Assembly: GCF_026162425.1 (NCBI RefSeq)
Contig: NZ_JAOBQJ010000002.1
Coordinates: forward strand, 1 to 64,000
Direction of reading: 5' to 3'
Source: Flexivirga meconopsidis
GTDB taxonomy: Bacteria; Actinomycetota; Actinomycetes; Actinomycetales; Dermatophilaceae
DNA length: 64,000 nucleotides
In this document: one piece after another, positions 41,955-51,080 of the stretch
Position numbering within the stretch: the first letter of the stretch is position 1
Layout of the letters: each line of letters opens with the position of its first letter
Program-made: the position numbers and the translations under genes
The notes under the pieces: model-generated
Database searches by the model: none
What the model was told of the DNA's origin: nothing
What the model saw: only the letters and a program-made list of their open reading frames with translations

Positions 41955-43067
41955 TTATCCGATAGCGCGGCGCGAATCCAAACCCGCCTCGTCGGCGGTC
42001 GTGTCGGCGGGCAGCGGCTGCTCTGCCGGCTTGCGACGGGAGTCCGCCGCTCCTCCGCGTATGGCGGTGAGCCGCGGCAACGGCGCGAGGTCGGCGACGC
42101 CACCGTCCTTCAACCGGTTCACGCCCTTGTTCACCCCGTCGCCGATCCACTGGGCCGCTCGGTCCCGCACTGTGACCTTCTCCGGCGGAGGCCAAAGACG
42201 CACCGACGCGGCGTTCATCGCCGCACCGATCAACACCGCGATGCCGAGGAAATACAGCCAGGTCAGCACCACGATCGTCGCCGCGAGCGGCCCGTAGATG
42301 CTGGTGCTCGCGTCACCCATCGAGCGCCCGAGGAACCAGCGCAGCGCCATCGACGCCCCCACCCAGATCACCAGCGTGAGCGTCGCGCCGGGAATGTCCC
42401 GCACCCATGGCGTCTTGGACGGCGTCGCGATGTAGAACAGCGTCGCCAGGCTGAGGATCGTCAGGCCACCGACCAGCGGCCAGTAGAACGTCATCAGGAA
42501 GCGCAGGCCGGGCGGCAGCCAACTGGCGAGCAGATCGGGCCCGATCACGATCAGCGGTATGACGATGGCCCCGAAGACCAGGCCCGCGAGATAGAGCGAC
42601 AGGCTGAGCAGCCGGGTGCCGATGATCCCTCGGTGGCCGCCCTGGCCATACATGATCGACACGGTGTCGATCGTCACGTTGAGCGCCCGTGACCCGGACC
42701 ACAGTGACAGTAGGAAGCCGACCGATATCACGTCCGGCCGTCCGGCGCCGAGCGCGGAGTTGATCGTCGGCATCAGCACATCGCGCAGGCTCTGCTCGGT
42801 GAGGAACTGCGCGGCATACGTCTCGATGTTGGTGGTGACCTGACCGACCGCGTTGGGACCGAGCCACTTGCCGAGGTAACCGACCGCACCGAGCAGCCCG
42901 AAGATCAGCGGCGGCAACGACAGGAGCGCGAAGAAGCCGGACTCGGCGGCGAGACCCGTGACGCGGTAGCGCATGCAGACTCGGATGGTCCCCAGCACCA
43001 ACCGCGCGAGGGCCAAACCACCTGGCACCCGTGACAATTCGCGTCGCGCGACGGCCTTCACTCCCAT
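41955..43067 (-). CDS. YihY/BrkB-family membrane protein
   Basis: This 370-residue inner membrane protein has about six to eight helices. AAESGFFALLSLPPLIFGLLG and LLSLWSGSRALNVTIDTV are typical of the YihY/virulence factor BrkB family, as are LFYIATPSKTPWVRDIPGA and TWLYFLGIAVLIGAAMNA. The C-terminal 60 residues are hydrophilic and cytoplasmic. The family has no agreed function despite its older annotation as RNase BN. It ends about 40 bases upstream of the tRNA cluster on the same strand. Confidence 0.88.
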   Translation of the reverse strand: MGVKAVARRELSRVPGGLALARLVLGTIRVCMRYRVTGLAAESGFFALLSLPPLIFGLLGAVGYLGKWLGPNAVGQVTTNIETYAAQFLTEQSLRDVLMPTINSALGAGRPDVISVGFLLSLWSGSRALNVTIDTVSIMYGQGGHRGIIGTRLLSLSLYLAGLVFGAIVIPLIVIGPDLLASWLPPGLRFLMTFYWPLVGGLTILSLATLFYIATPSKTPWVRDIPGATLTLVIWVGASMALRWFLGRSMGDASTSIYGPLAATIVVLTWLYFLGIAVLIGAAMNAASVRLWPPPEKVTVRDRAAQWIGDGVNKGVNRLKDGGVADLAPLPRLTAIRGGAADSRRKPAEQPLPADTTADEAGLDSRRAIG

Positions 43068-43229
43068 GAACGCGCCTCGTTCGCCCGGCCGGCCTCGTCA
43101 CTCACTCAAGCCACGGTATCGGCGGAATGGCCAAAACCTGTGGACCTCATAGGTGTTCGCCTGTCCCGTGTGTCACATCCGTCACGCGGTTCGGAGCGCG
43201 GGACGAGCACGCATAGACTTCGTGTCCTC

Positions 43230-45353
43230 ATGGACATCTGGCCCGGTAAGCCCTACCCGCTCGGCGCGACGTATGACGGCACCGGCGTCAATTTCGCGTT
43301 GTTCTCCGAGATCGCCGACGGCGTCGAACTCTGTCTGGTGGACGAGTCCGGCGCCGAGACGCGCATTCCGCTGTCCGAAGTCGACGGACACGTCTGGCAC
43401 GCGTATCTGCCCGGCATACAACCCGGTCAGCGGTATGGCTACCGCGTCTACGGCCCGCATGACCCGGCAAACGGGCACCGGTGCAACCCGGCGAAGCTGC
43501 TGCTCGACCCCTACGCCAAGGCGTTCGACGGTCAGATCGACGGCGACGAAGCGCTGTTCAGCTATCGCTTCGACGACCCTGACGAGTTCAACGAGGACGA
43601 TTCGCTCGGTCACACGATGCTGTCGGTGGTGGTCAACCCGTTCTTCGACTGGGGCCACGATCGCCCGCCGCAGCACGAGTATCACGACAGCGTGATCTAC
43701 GAGGCCCACATGAAGGGCCTCACGATGACTCACCCGGACGTGCCGGAGGAGATTCGCGGCACGTATGCCGCGATGGCGCACCCGGCGATCATCGACCACC
43801 TCACCGGGCTCGGCGTCACCGCGGTCGAGCTGCTGCCGGTCCACCAGTTCGTGCAGGACGCCACCCTGCAGGAGAAGGGACTGCGCAACTACTGGGGATA
43901 CAACACGATCGGCTTCCTGGCCCCGCACAACGAATACGCCAGCTCGGGCACCGACGGTCAGCAGGTCACCGAGTTCAAGGCGATGGTCAAGGCGCTGCAC
44001 GAGGCGAACATCGAGGTCATCCTCGACGTCGTCTACAACCACACCGCCGAGGGCAACGACCTGGGTCCGACGATCGCCTTCCGGGGCATCGACAACGCGG
44101 CGTACTACCGCCTGGTCGACGACGACAAGTCGCACTACTACGACACCACCGGCACCGGCAACAGTCTGCTCATGCGCAGCCCGCACGTGCTGCAGCTGAT
44201 CATGGACTCACTGCGCTACTGGGTGCAGGAGATGCACGTCGACGGTTTCCGCTTCGATCTCGCCGCGACGTTGGCGCGGCAGTTCCACGAGGTCGACAAG
44301 CTGTCGGCGTTCTTCGACATCATCCAGCAGGACCCGATCATCTCCCAGGTCAAGCTGATCGCCGAGCCGTGGGACCTCGGTGACGGGGGTTACCAGGTCG
44401 GCAACTTCCCGCCGTTGTGGACCGAGTGGAACGGCAAATATCGCGACACCGTTCGCGACTTCTGGCGGGGCGAGCCGTCCACGCTCGGTGAGTTCGCCTC
44501 GCGTCTCACCGGTTCCAGCGATCTTTATGCCCACTCCGGCCGTCGACCGATCGCCTCGATCAATTTCGTCGTCGCGCACGACGGCTTCACGCTGCGCGAC
44601 CTGGTGTCCTACAACGAGAAGCACAACGAGGCCAACGGCGAAGGCAATCGCGACGGGGAGAGCCACAACCGATCCTGGAATTGCGGTGTGGAGGGCCCGA
44701 CCGACGACCCGCAGATCAATACGCTCCGCGACCGCCAGCAGCGCAACTTCATCGCGACGCTGCTGCTCAGCCAGGGCGTGCCCATGCTCGCTCACGGCGA
44801 CGAACTCGGCCGCACCCAGCAGGGCAACAACAACGTCTACTGCCAGGACAACGAAATATCCTGGGTCGATTGGCAACTCGACGACCAGGAGCAGTCGCTG
44901 CTCGACTTCACCCGAGACGTGATCGCGCTGCGGCAGGAGCACCCGACCTTCCGGCGCCGACGCTTCTTCGAGGGCGATGCGCACCACGGCGGGGCCAGCG
45001 ATGTCGGCGACATCGAGTGGTACTCCCCTTCCGGCACGGAGATGAACGAGCTCGACTGGCGCAACGGCTACGCACGAGCGCTGATGGTCTTCCTCAACGG
45101 GCGCGCGATCCTCACCCCGGACGAGAAGGGCCGCGAGGTCATCGACGACCACTTCCTGCTGCTCTTCAACGGACATCACGAGAGCGTCGACTTCACCGTG
45201 CCGAAAGACCTGCACGACGGTCAGTGGGCGATCGCACTGCACACCAGCGACCCCGAACAGGTCGACGCCGAACGCAGCTACACCTCGGGCGACAACATCT
45301 CGGTGGAGAGCAGGTCGGTGATCGTGCTGCAGGCGGTCGCGGAGCACGACTGA
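43230..45353 (+). CDS. glgX: Glycogen debranching enzyme
   Basis: This 707-residue protein hydrolyses the alpha-1,6 branches of limit dextrins during glycogen breakdown. The N-terminal CBM48-like domain (about 1-130; YPLGATYDGTGVNFALFSEIA) is followed by a GH13 barrel with VDGFRFDLA (nucleophile Asp), LIAEPWDLGDGG (acid Glu) and VAHDGFTLRDLVSYNEKHNE. The start ATG at 43230 (MDIWPGKPYP) fits the family. The 3' end converges on the PPK2 gene. Confidence 0.93.
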   Translation: MDIWPGKPYPLGATYDGTGVNFALFSEIADGVELCLVDESGAETRIPLSEVDGHVWHAYLPGIQPGQRYGYRVYGPHDPANGHRCNPAKLLLDPYAKAFDGQIDGDEALFSYRFDDPDEFNEDDSLGHTMLSVVVNPFFDWGHDRPPQHEYHDSVIYEAHMKGLTMTHPDVPEEIRGTYAAMAHPAIIDHLTGLGVTAVELLPVHQFVQDATLQEKGLRNYWGYNTIGFLAPHNEYASSGTDGQQVTEFKAMVKALHEANIEVILDVVYNHTAEGNDLGPTIAFRGIDNAAYYRLVDDDKSHYYDTTGTGNSLLMRSPHVLQLIMDSLRYWVQEMHVDGFRFDLAATLARQFHEVDKLSAFFDIIQQDPIISQVKLIAEPWDLGDGGYQVGNFPPLWTEWNGKYRDTVRDFWRGEPSTLGEFASRLTGSSDLYAHSGRRPIASINFVVAHDGFTLRDLVSYNEKHNEANGEGNRDGESHNRSWNCGVEGPTDDPQINTLRDRQQRNFIATLLLSQGVPMLAHGDELGRTQQGNNNVYCQDNEISWVDWQLDDQEQSLLDFTRDVIALRQEHPTFRRRRFFEGDAHHGGASDVGDIEWYSPSGTEMNELDWRNGYARALMVFLNGRAILTPDEKGREVIDDHFLLLFNGHHESVDFTVPKDLHDGQWAIALHTSDPEQVDAERSYTSGDNISVESRSVIVLQAVAEHD

Positions 45354-45390
45354 CCGCGACCACCTGCAGCCGAGCCGCATCAGGTCGCGG
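45354..45390. terminator. Inverted repeat between glgX and the PPK2 gene
   Basis: CCGCGACC at 45354-45361 and GGTCGCGG at 45383-45390 pair perfectly across a 21-base loop at the meeting point of two convergent genes. It could end transcription in both directions, although there is no T-tract. Confidence 0.4.
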
Positions 45391-46270
45391 CGAGCCTCTT
45401 CTGCTGCGCCTTGACGTCGAAGTCGGCCTTCGGCCATTGCAGGTCAAGCGACCGCAACCCGTCCAGCAGCAGCTGCTGCACCGCGAGGCGGGCATACCAC
45501 TTGTGGTCGGCAGGTACGACGTACCAAGGGTTTTCGTCTGTCGAGGTCTTCTCGAGCATCGCCTGGTAGGCCTCCATGTAGTGGTCCCAGTACTCACGCT
45601 CGTCGATGTCGCCCGGATTGAATTTCCAGTACTTGTCCGGGCGGTCGAGGCGCTCGGCGAGCCGGCTCTTCTGCTCATCCGCCGAAATGTCGAGCATCAC
45701 CTTGATGATGTGGATGCCCTTGGCATTCGCACTGCGCTCGAAGGTGTTGATCTGCCCGTAGCGGCGGCTCCAGGTCGCCGGCGGCACGAGATCGTGCACC
45801 CGCACGACGAGGACGTCCTCGTAGTGCGAGCGGTCGAACACGCCGATGTAACCAGGGTCCGGCAGCTCGCGACGGATCCGCCACAGGAAGGGTTTGCGCC
45901 GCTCCTCGGCGGTCGGCGCCTTGAACGCGTGCAGCTTCACGCCCTGCGGGTCGACCGTGCCGACGACGTGGCGCATGATGCCGCCCTTGCCTGCGGTGTC
46001 CATGCCCTGCACGACCAGCAGGATCGACGGGCCGTCGCCGTCGCGACCCCCGGCATACAGCCGCTCCTGGAGGTCGTCGATCTCGTCCCGGACCGCCGCC
46101 ATCGCCTTCTCGGCGTCCTTCTTGTCACCCGAAAACCCAGGTGTGGCAGCAGGATCGACGTCGGCGAGCTGAAAGCCGGGTTTGACGCGCAGCAGGTCCG
46201 CGATCGACGCCTTCGGCTTGTCGCTCTTCTTCGACTTCTTCTTCGATTTCTTCGCATCCTTCTTGGCCAT
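45380..46270 (-). CDS. ppk2: Polyphosphate kinase 2 family protein
   Basis: This 296-residue cytoplasmic phosphotransferase uses polyphosphate to phosphorylate nucleotides (AMP or ADP). The N-terminal 20 residues are a lysine-rich tail. The P-loop is LLVVQGMDTAGKGGIMRHVV (about 84-103), followed by VFDRSHYEDVLVVRVHDLVP with the catalytic Asp and lid region, and KYWKFNPGDIDEREYWDHY typical of PPK2 class proteins. The start ATG is at 46270. It is transcribed away from the reductase gene, with 35 bases between their start codons. Confidence 0.9.
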   Translation of the reverse strand: MAKKDAKKSKKKSKKSDKPKASIADLLRVKPGFQLADVDPAATPGFSGDKKDAEKAMAAVRDEIDDLQERLYAGGRDGDGPSILLVVQGMDTAGKGGIMRHVVGTVDPQGVKLHAFKAPTAEERRKPFLWRIRRELPDPGYIGVFDRSHYEDVLVVRVHDLVPPATWSRRYGQINTFERSANAKGIHIIKVMLDISADEQKSRLAERLDRPDKYWKFNPGDIDEREYWDHYMEAYQAMLEKTSTDENPWYVVPADHKWYARLAVQQLLLDGLRSLDLQWPKADFDVKAQQKRLAAT

Positions 46271-46305
46271 GCCACATCGTCGCACACATGGTGTTGCATG
46301 GGTTC

Positions 46306-46962
46306 ATGCGACAACTACTGTCGGCCGGTGCCGGGCTGAGCGACGACGACCTGATCGCGCTGTATGCCGGGGCTTCCACCAATCCTTCACTCGTACGGCT
46401 GAACATGGCTGCCACCATTGATGGTTCGGCGACCGGTGACGACAACCGTGCGGGATCGATCAACACGCCGCCGGACAACCGGGTGTTCCAGTTGCTGCGC
46501 GCCTGGGCGGACGTGATCGTCGCCGGGTCGGGCACGGTGCGTGCCGAGCACTATGACGCGGCGGTCACTGATCCCCGGTGGACGAAGGTGCGTGCGGGAC
46601 GGCCGGACCATCCCGCCTTGGCGGTGCTCAGCGCGTCCGGCCAGGTGCCACCCGAGGTCGGCACCAATAAGGGGGGCGAGGTCCTGGCCGTACGATCATC
46701 CGCGGATCGCCCGTTCTCCGAGGTGGTCGACGAGCTGCGCGAAAAGGGTTACCAGCGCATCCTCTTCGAAGGCGGCCCGACGATCGCCGGCGAGACGCTC
46801 GCGCAGGGCGTGATCGACGAGCTGTGCCTGACCTGGACTCCGATGCTCGTCGGCGGCGACGGTCCGCGCATCGCGCACGGCCCGGCAATGGACCGCCCGC
46901 TCACGCTGCTGTCGATGCTCGAAGAGGACGGGACCTTTATCGGCCGATGGCAGGTCGACTGA
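46306..46962 (+). CDS. Pyrimidine reductase family protein (RibD C-terminal domain)
   Basis: This 218-residue dihydrofolate-reductase-fold protein has VRLNMAATIDGSATGDDNRA near the start, WADVIVAGSGTVRAEHY in the middle and RILFEGGPTIAGETLAQ near the end, the standard RibD C-terminal pattern. Stand-alone versions in actinobacteria are annotated as pyrimidine reductases, but whether this one acts in riboflavin synthesis is not shown. The start ATG at 46306 is preferred over the in-frame 46288. Confidence 0.82.
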   Translation: MRQLLSAGAGLSDDDLIALYAGASTNPSLVRLNMAATIDGSATGDDNRAGSINTPPDNRVFQLLRAWADVIVAGSGTVRAEHYDAAVTDPRWTKVRAGRPDHPALAVLSASGQVPPEVGTNKGGEVLAVRSSADRPFSEVVDELREKGYQRILFEGGPTIAGETLAQGVIDELCLTWTPMLVGGDGPRIAHGPAMDRPLTLLSMLEEDGTFIGRWQVD

Positions 46963-46978
46963 GATTCGGTCGAATCTC
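46961..46978. terminator. Short bidirectional hairpin between convergent genes
   Basis: GAGATTCG (46961-46968) and CGAATCTC (46971-46978) form a perfect inverted repeat with a 2-base centre placed exactly between the stop codons of the reductase and the alpha/beta hydrolase. Confidence 0.5.
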
Positions 46979-46980
46979 GT

Positions 46981-48111
46981 TCAGTCCGCGCAAAACTCGG
47001 CGACCAGCCGCTCCCACCGCGCCGGGTCGACACTCCACTCGCGGCAGTGTCGCGCCACGTCCCAGGGTTCAAGCCGGACCAGGTCCGGACGCGCCGCTGC
47101 CAACACCGCCGACGGCGCGAACGGCACGAACTCGTCGACCTGCGAATGGATCAGCAGGATCGGCACCCGGAGCTCCCCGGATCGGGCTACCCAGTCGGTG
47201 CGTCGCAGGTCGAGTCGTTCACCCAGCCCGGCCACCAGTCGGTGCATCGGGCTGCGCATCAGCAGCTGACCCAGTCGGTCGATCGGAGCGGGTAGGTTGT
47301 TCAGGTCCGCATGGAAGTCGAAGACCGCCGGCCAGCTGACGACGGGGGCGTCGAGCACGACCCGACTGACCACGTCGGCGAGCCACGACCGATCGAGTAA
47401 CTGCAGCACCAGCGCGCCGCCCATCGACCAGCCGAACAGCTGCACCTCGCGGGCGCCGCGCTCCACGGCATACAACAGCGCGGCTTCGATGTCCTCCCAC
47501 TCCGACAGGCCGAGATGGTAGCGGCCGTCGGGAGACGCTGGCACGCCAATATCGTTCCGGTAGCTGGGGATCAGACAGTTGATGCCCAGCGACTGCAGGG
47601 TGGGTACGGCGCGCAGGCACTCGCCGCGTTGAGCGCCTCGACCGTGGACCAGCACGGCCCAGCGGTCGCTGCCAGCGGCCTCGGCGAGCCATGCCGGCAT
47701 CGGGCCGAGCGGCAGGTCCAGCACGATCTCGTCGATGTGCACGCCGAGTGAGTCCGCCGGCGGACCGCAGAAGTAGTAGCCGTTGATCCTTGCCAGCCCG
47801 GTGTCGAGCGTCCCGAAATCGACTCCGTCGAGCTCGCGCACGACCTCCCGATCGCCGACATCGAGCACCTCACCGAGGCGCGCGTGGGTGTGGAAACCGT
47901 TCTGCCACAGGCCATACCGCCCCGGTGCCACGGTTTCGTCGGTCCGGGCGAGCACGATGCGGTCGCGGTCGATGCCCAGCACCGGCAGCTCGTCGACCGG
48001 TAGTTCGGGCGTCAGGATCTGCCGGACGAAGTAGCCGGCGGCGCCAACCGCCGCTCCCCCGGCCGCGGCGGCGACGGTGGGCGCAACAGCGAGGGGCATT
48101 CGGCTCGGCAC
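46981..48111 (-). CDS. Alpha/beta hydrolase with N-terminal membrane anchor
   Basis: This 376-residue protein has a hydrophobic Ala/Gly-rich N-terminal segment (VAPTVAAAAGGAAVGAAGYF), then a beta-rich region and a hydrolase core. The oxyanion region is AVLVHGRGAQRGECLR, the nucleophile elbow LFGWSMGGALVLQL, the acid IHSQVDEFVPFAPS and the His ARHCREWSVD. The substrate is unknown. It is transcribed away from the DNA ligase gene. Confidence 0.85.
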   Translation of the reverse strand: MPSRMPLAVAPTVAAAAGGAAVGAAGYFVRQILTPELPVDELPVLGIDRDRIVLARTDETVAPGRYGLWQNGFHTHARLGEVLDVGDREVVRELDGVDFGTLDTGLARINGYYFCGPPADSLGVHIDEIVLDLPLGPMPAWLAEAAGSDRWAVLVHGRGAQRGECLRAVPTLQSLGINCLIPSYRNDIGVPASPDGRYHLGLSEWEDIEAALLYAVERGAREVQLFGWSMGGALVLQLLDRSWLADVVSRVVLDAPVVSWPAVFDFHADLNNLPAPIDRLGQLLMRSPMHRLVAGLGERLDLRRTDWVARSGELRVPILLIHSQVDEFVPFAPSAVLAAARPDLVRLEPWDVARHCREWSVDPARWERLVAEFCAD

Positions 48112-48148
48112 CCCGCCATCGTCTCAGGGACATGGGCAGAATGGCGCC

Positions 48149-49201
48149 ATGGACCTGCCACTGGAGTTGCCGATCACCCCGATGCTCGCGAAGGCGACTG
48201 CGAAGGTGCCCGCCGCGGACAGCGTCGACGGCGGGATGCTCTACGAGCCGAAGTGGGACGGCTTCCGCTGCATCCTGCTGCGGGACGGCGACGAGATCGA
48301 GCTGGCGTCACGGGGATCCAAGCCGTTGACCCGCTACTTCCCGGAGCTGGTGGCGGCCGCGCGCGACCAGCTGCCCGACCGGTGCGCGCTCGACGGTGAG
48401 GTCGTCGTGCGCTCCGGTGCCGACGGTGCGGCGCGGCTGGACTTCGAGGCGCTCGGGCAGCGCATCCACCCGGCGGAGTCGCGGATCACCAAGCTGTCGC
48501 AGGAGACGCCGGCAGAGATCATTTTCTTCGACGCGCTGGTGGTCGACGGCAAGTCGTTGCTCGACGCGGCATTCGAGGACCGGCGAGAGGCGCTGGTGGC
48601 GACGATGCGGGGCGTCGGGGCGCCGTTCCACGTAACTCGGGTGACCGACGACGCTGCGGTGGCGGAGGACTGGTTCTCGCGCTTCGAGGGTGCCGGCCTC
48701 GACGGTGTCGTCGCCAAACCGAAGCTGTCGTCATACCAGCCGGGCAAGCGGACCATGCTCAAGATCAAGCATTCGCGCACCGCCGAGGCGGTGCTGATCG
48801 GTTATCGAATCCACAAGAGCGGCAACGGTGTCGGCTCACTCCTGCTCGGCATGTATGACGACAACGGCCACCTGCGCAACGTCGGCGGCATCGTGTCGTT
48901 CACCGCGAAACGCCGGCTGGAGCTGATCGACGAACTCGCTCCCCTGGTCGAGACCGACGACGCCGGGGACGCGCTGAAGGGAGAGACCGACCGGTCCCGC
49001 TTCAGCAGCAACAAGGACGTGTCCTTCGTGCGGTTGCGGCCCGAGAAGGTGGTCGAGGTCAAGTTCGACCAGTTGGAGGGCGCCCGCTTCCGGCATGGCG
49101 TCGGCTTCCTGCGGTGGCGCCCCGATCGTGACCCCGAGTCGTGCAAGCTGTCGCAGGTCGAACGCGCCCCGGCATACGACCTGGGGGAAGTGCTGCGCTG
49201 A
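48149..49201 (+). CDS. ligC: ATP-dependent DNA ligase (LigC type)
   Basis: This 350-residue ligase has the adenylation motif LYEPKWDGFRCIL with the catalytic Lys, CALDGEVVVRSG, IIFFDALVVDGKSLL, GLDGVVAKPKLSSYQPG and TMLKIKHSRTAEAVLIG (motifs I, III, IIIa, IV and V), then an OB-fold domain ending FLRWRPDRDPESCKLSQVER. The short single-module architecture is that of actinobacterial LigC, which helps in repair of damaged or broken DNA. It converges on the polymerase gene with only three bases between stop codons. Confidence 0.9.
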   Translation: MDLPLELPITPMLAKATAKVPAADSVDGGMLYEPKWDGFRCILLRDGDEIELASRGSKPLTRYFPELVAAARDQLPDRCALDGEVVVRSGADGAARLDFEALGQRIHPAESRITKLSQETPAEIIFFDALVVDGKSLLDAAFEDRREALVATMRGVGAPFHVTRVTDDAAVAEDWFSRFEGAGLDGVVAKPKLSSYQPGKRTMLKIKHSRTAEAVLIGYRIHKSGNGVGSLLLGMYDDNGHLRNVGGIVSFTAKRRLELIDELAPLVETDDAGDALKGETDRSRFSSNKDVSFVRLRPEKVVEVKFDQLEGARFRHGVGFLRWRPDRDPESCKLSQVERAPAYDLGEVLR

Positions 49202-49204
49202 GCG

Positions 49205-50287
49205 TTACTGCTCGATCCGGTTGCCGTCGGCGTCCCAGTGCTCGGCGACCTTTTTGCTGGGCTGCACGCGCGGCGGCTCGCCCGGCTGCTTCGGGTAGTC
49301 CGGCGGCCAGTTGAGTTCGCCGCCGGGCAGCGTCTCCCAGAGGTCGAGCAGCGGTGCCAGTGAATAGGATTCGTCGTCCATGTCGGCCCACGGGTTGCCG
49401 TCGGACAGGTAGTCCGGCACCGTCAGCAGGTTGAAGTCCGCCGGGTCCTTGACCGCTGCGATCGCGGCCCAGGTCATCGGCGTGCTGACCGGCGCACCGG
49501 GGCGCGCCCGCAGGCTCCAGGCGCCGGCGATGGTGCGGTCGCGGTTGTTCTGATTGAAGTCGACGAAGATGCGCTTCCCGCGCTCTTCCTTCCACCATGC
49601 AGTGGTCACGCCGCCGTCTCGGCGCTCGAGCTCGCGGCCGAAGCCGATCGCGGCGTGCCGCACGTCGTCGAAGGTCCACTCCGGCCGGATCCGCACGTAG
49701 ATGTGAATCCCCCTGTTACCGCTGGTCTTCGGATAGCCGCGTAACCCCAGCTCGTCCAGCAGCTCCTTGGCGACACCAGCGACGCGCTGCGCGTCGGAAA
49801 ACCCGGTGCCCGGCTGCGGGTCGAGGTCGATGCGCAACTCGTCGGGGTGATCGACGTCGGGCCGGCGGACCGGCCACGGGTGGAAGACCAGCGTGCCCAT
49901 CTGGGCCGCCCAGACCAGCGACGCCGGCTCGGTCGGGCACAGCTCGTCGGCGGTGCGCCCGCTCGGGAAGGTGATCGGCACCGTCTCGACATAATCGGGC
50001 GCTCCCCTCGGCAACCGCTTCTGATAGAAGCCGTCGGCGTCGCGATCCTTGGGTCCCACCGCGAGCCGCATCCCCTCGCGCCAGCCGTCCGGCCAGCGCT
50101 CCATCGCGGTCGGCCGCTCCCCGATGCTCAGCATCATCGCGTCACCCACAGTTGCAAAGTATTGGCAGACCTGGAGTTTGGTGATCTGAGGAGTGCGGTC
50201 GGTGGGCTGGTAGATGACGCGGTCGGGGCTGGTCACGCGGACGTCGCGGTCGCCGGCCGCCACCTCGGCTGCAGGGGTTTTCGCCAT
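49205..50287 (-). CDS. LigD-type polymerase/primase domain protein (PolDom)
   Basis: This 360-residue archaeo-eukaryotic primase-fold protein fills or extends ends in non-homologous end joining, where it works with Ku and a ligase. MERWPDGWREGMRLAVGPK, LRIDLDPQPGTGFSDAQR (the metal-binding DxD), YPKTSGNRGIHIYVRI (catalytic His) and KRIFVDFNQNNRDRTIAGAW are the family landmarks. It stands alone and is not fused to a ligase; the ligase next door converges on it. No Ku gene lies in the window. Confidence 0.9.
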   Translation of the reverse strand: MAKTPAAEVAAGDRDVRVTSPDRVIYQPTDRTPQITKLQVCQYFATVGDAMMLSIGERPTAMERWPDGWREGMRLAVGPKDRDADGFYQKRLPRGAPDYVETVPITFPSGRTADELCPTEPASLVWAAQMGTLVFHPWPVRRPDVDHPDELRIDLDPQPGTGFSDAQRVAGVAKELLDELGLRGYPKTSGNRGIHIYVRIRPEWTFDDVRHAAIGFGRELERRDGGVTTAWWKEERGKRIFVDFNQNNRDRTIAGAWSLRARPGAPVSTPMTWAAIAAVKDPADFNLLTVPDYLSDGNPWADMDDESYSLAPLLDLWETLPGGELNWPPDYPKQPGEPPRVQPSKKVAEHWDADGNRIEQ

Positions 50288-50315
50288 ACCTCCAAAGCTA
50301 TGCCGTGCGGCAGAC

Positions 50316-50879
50316 TCAGCGGCGACGAACGATCCCGAACACGCCGGCACCGATCAGGCCGAGCCCGGCGAGCAGCACCAAAATGAGGCCGCCACCGACC
50401 GAGGCAAATTCGGAATCGGCAAGGTCACCCATGTCGATCAGGGCCGTGAGCGAGCACAATGCGCCCATCACCAGAGCGACGATCGCCGCTCCGAGCATCC
50501 AGCGACCGAGTCCGCGGACGACACCGAGCACGCCCGCGGCCAGGAACAGCACGAGGGTCAGGCCACCGTCGCCGTCGGTCCCGCTGACGCTGATGCCGAA
50601 CGGGCCGTTCGCCCATGGCAGCACCGAACCGATCACACCGAGCACCCCAAGGCCGACGATCACCCAGCCGATCGAACGAGCGACGACCGACGCCGCTGGT
50701 TGGGGCGCGTACGGCGGCTGCTGTTGCCACTGCCCGGGTTGTCCGTACTGCGGTTGCGCGTACTGCGGCTGCTCGAACTGCTGCGGAGGCGGATATGGCT
50801 GGTACTGCGACTGGTCCGGCGGCAGGTACGGCGACTGACCGGGTGGAGGCTGCTCGCCGTACGAAGGTTGGTCACTCAT
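50316..50879 (-). CDS. Membrane protein with Pro/Gln/Tyr-rich N-terminal tail
   Basis: This 187-residue protein has a low-complexity N-terminal tail of about 65 residues, built from repeats such as PPDQSQYQPYPPPQQFEQPQ, then four membrane segments (SIGWVIVGLGVLGVIGSVLP, LTLVLFLAAGVLGVVRGLG, MLGAAIVALVMGALCSLTAL, LILVLLAGLGLIGAGVFGIV). It resembles the many actinobacterial small membrane proteins with a disordered proline-rich tail. The function is unknown. Confidence 0.8.
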   Translation of the reverse strand: MSDQPSYGEQPPPGQSPYLPPDQSQYQPYPPPQQFEQPQYAQPQYGQPGQWQQQPPYAPQPAASVVARSIGWVIVGLGVLGVIGSVLPWANGPFGISVSGTDGDGGLTLVLFLAAGVLGVVRGLGRWMLGAAIVALVMGALCSLTALIDMGDLADSEFASVGGGLILVLLAGLGLIGAGVFGIVRRR

Positions 50880-51080
50880 GGGAGAGATAGTGCTCGCACC
50901 TTCGCCATCCTGTCAGCGAATTCACAGAAAGCCGAGAGCTCACGGGCGAGGCGCGCTTTTCGCCGGACGTTCAAGGACACGTCACGCGACACGGCCCCAT
51001 CGGGCCATCGCAGTCCGTAAAGTCCGATGGTCGTACCGCTCCGTCACCCGCTAGAGAACGCATCCCCCGAGAGGTTCTTC

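Noticed and set aside
44208-45437. Minus-strand frame of 409 codons opposite glgX
   Set aside because: GlgX motifs run through the whole region on the plus strand; no motif supports the antisense frame.
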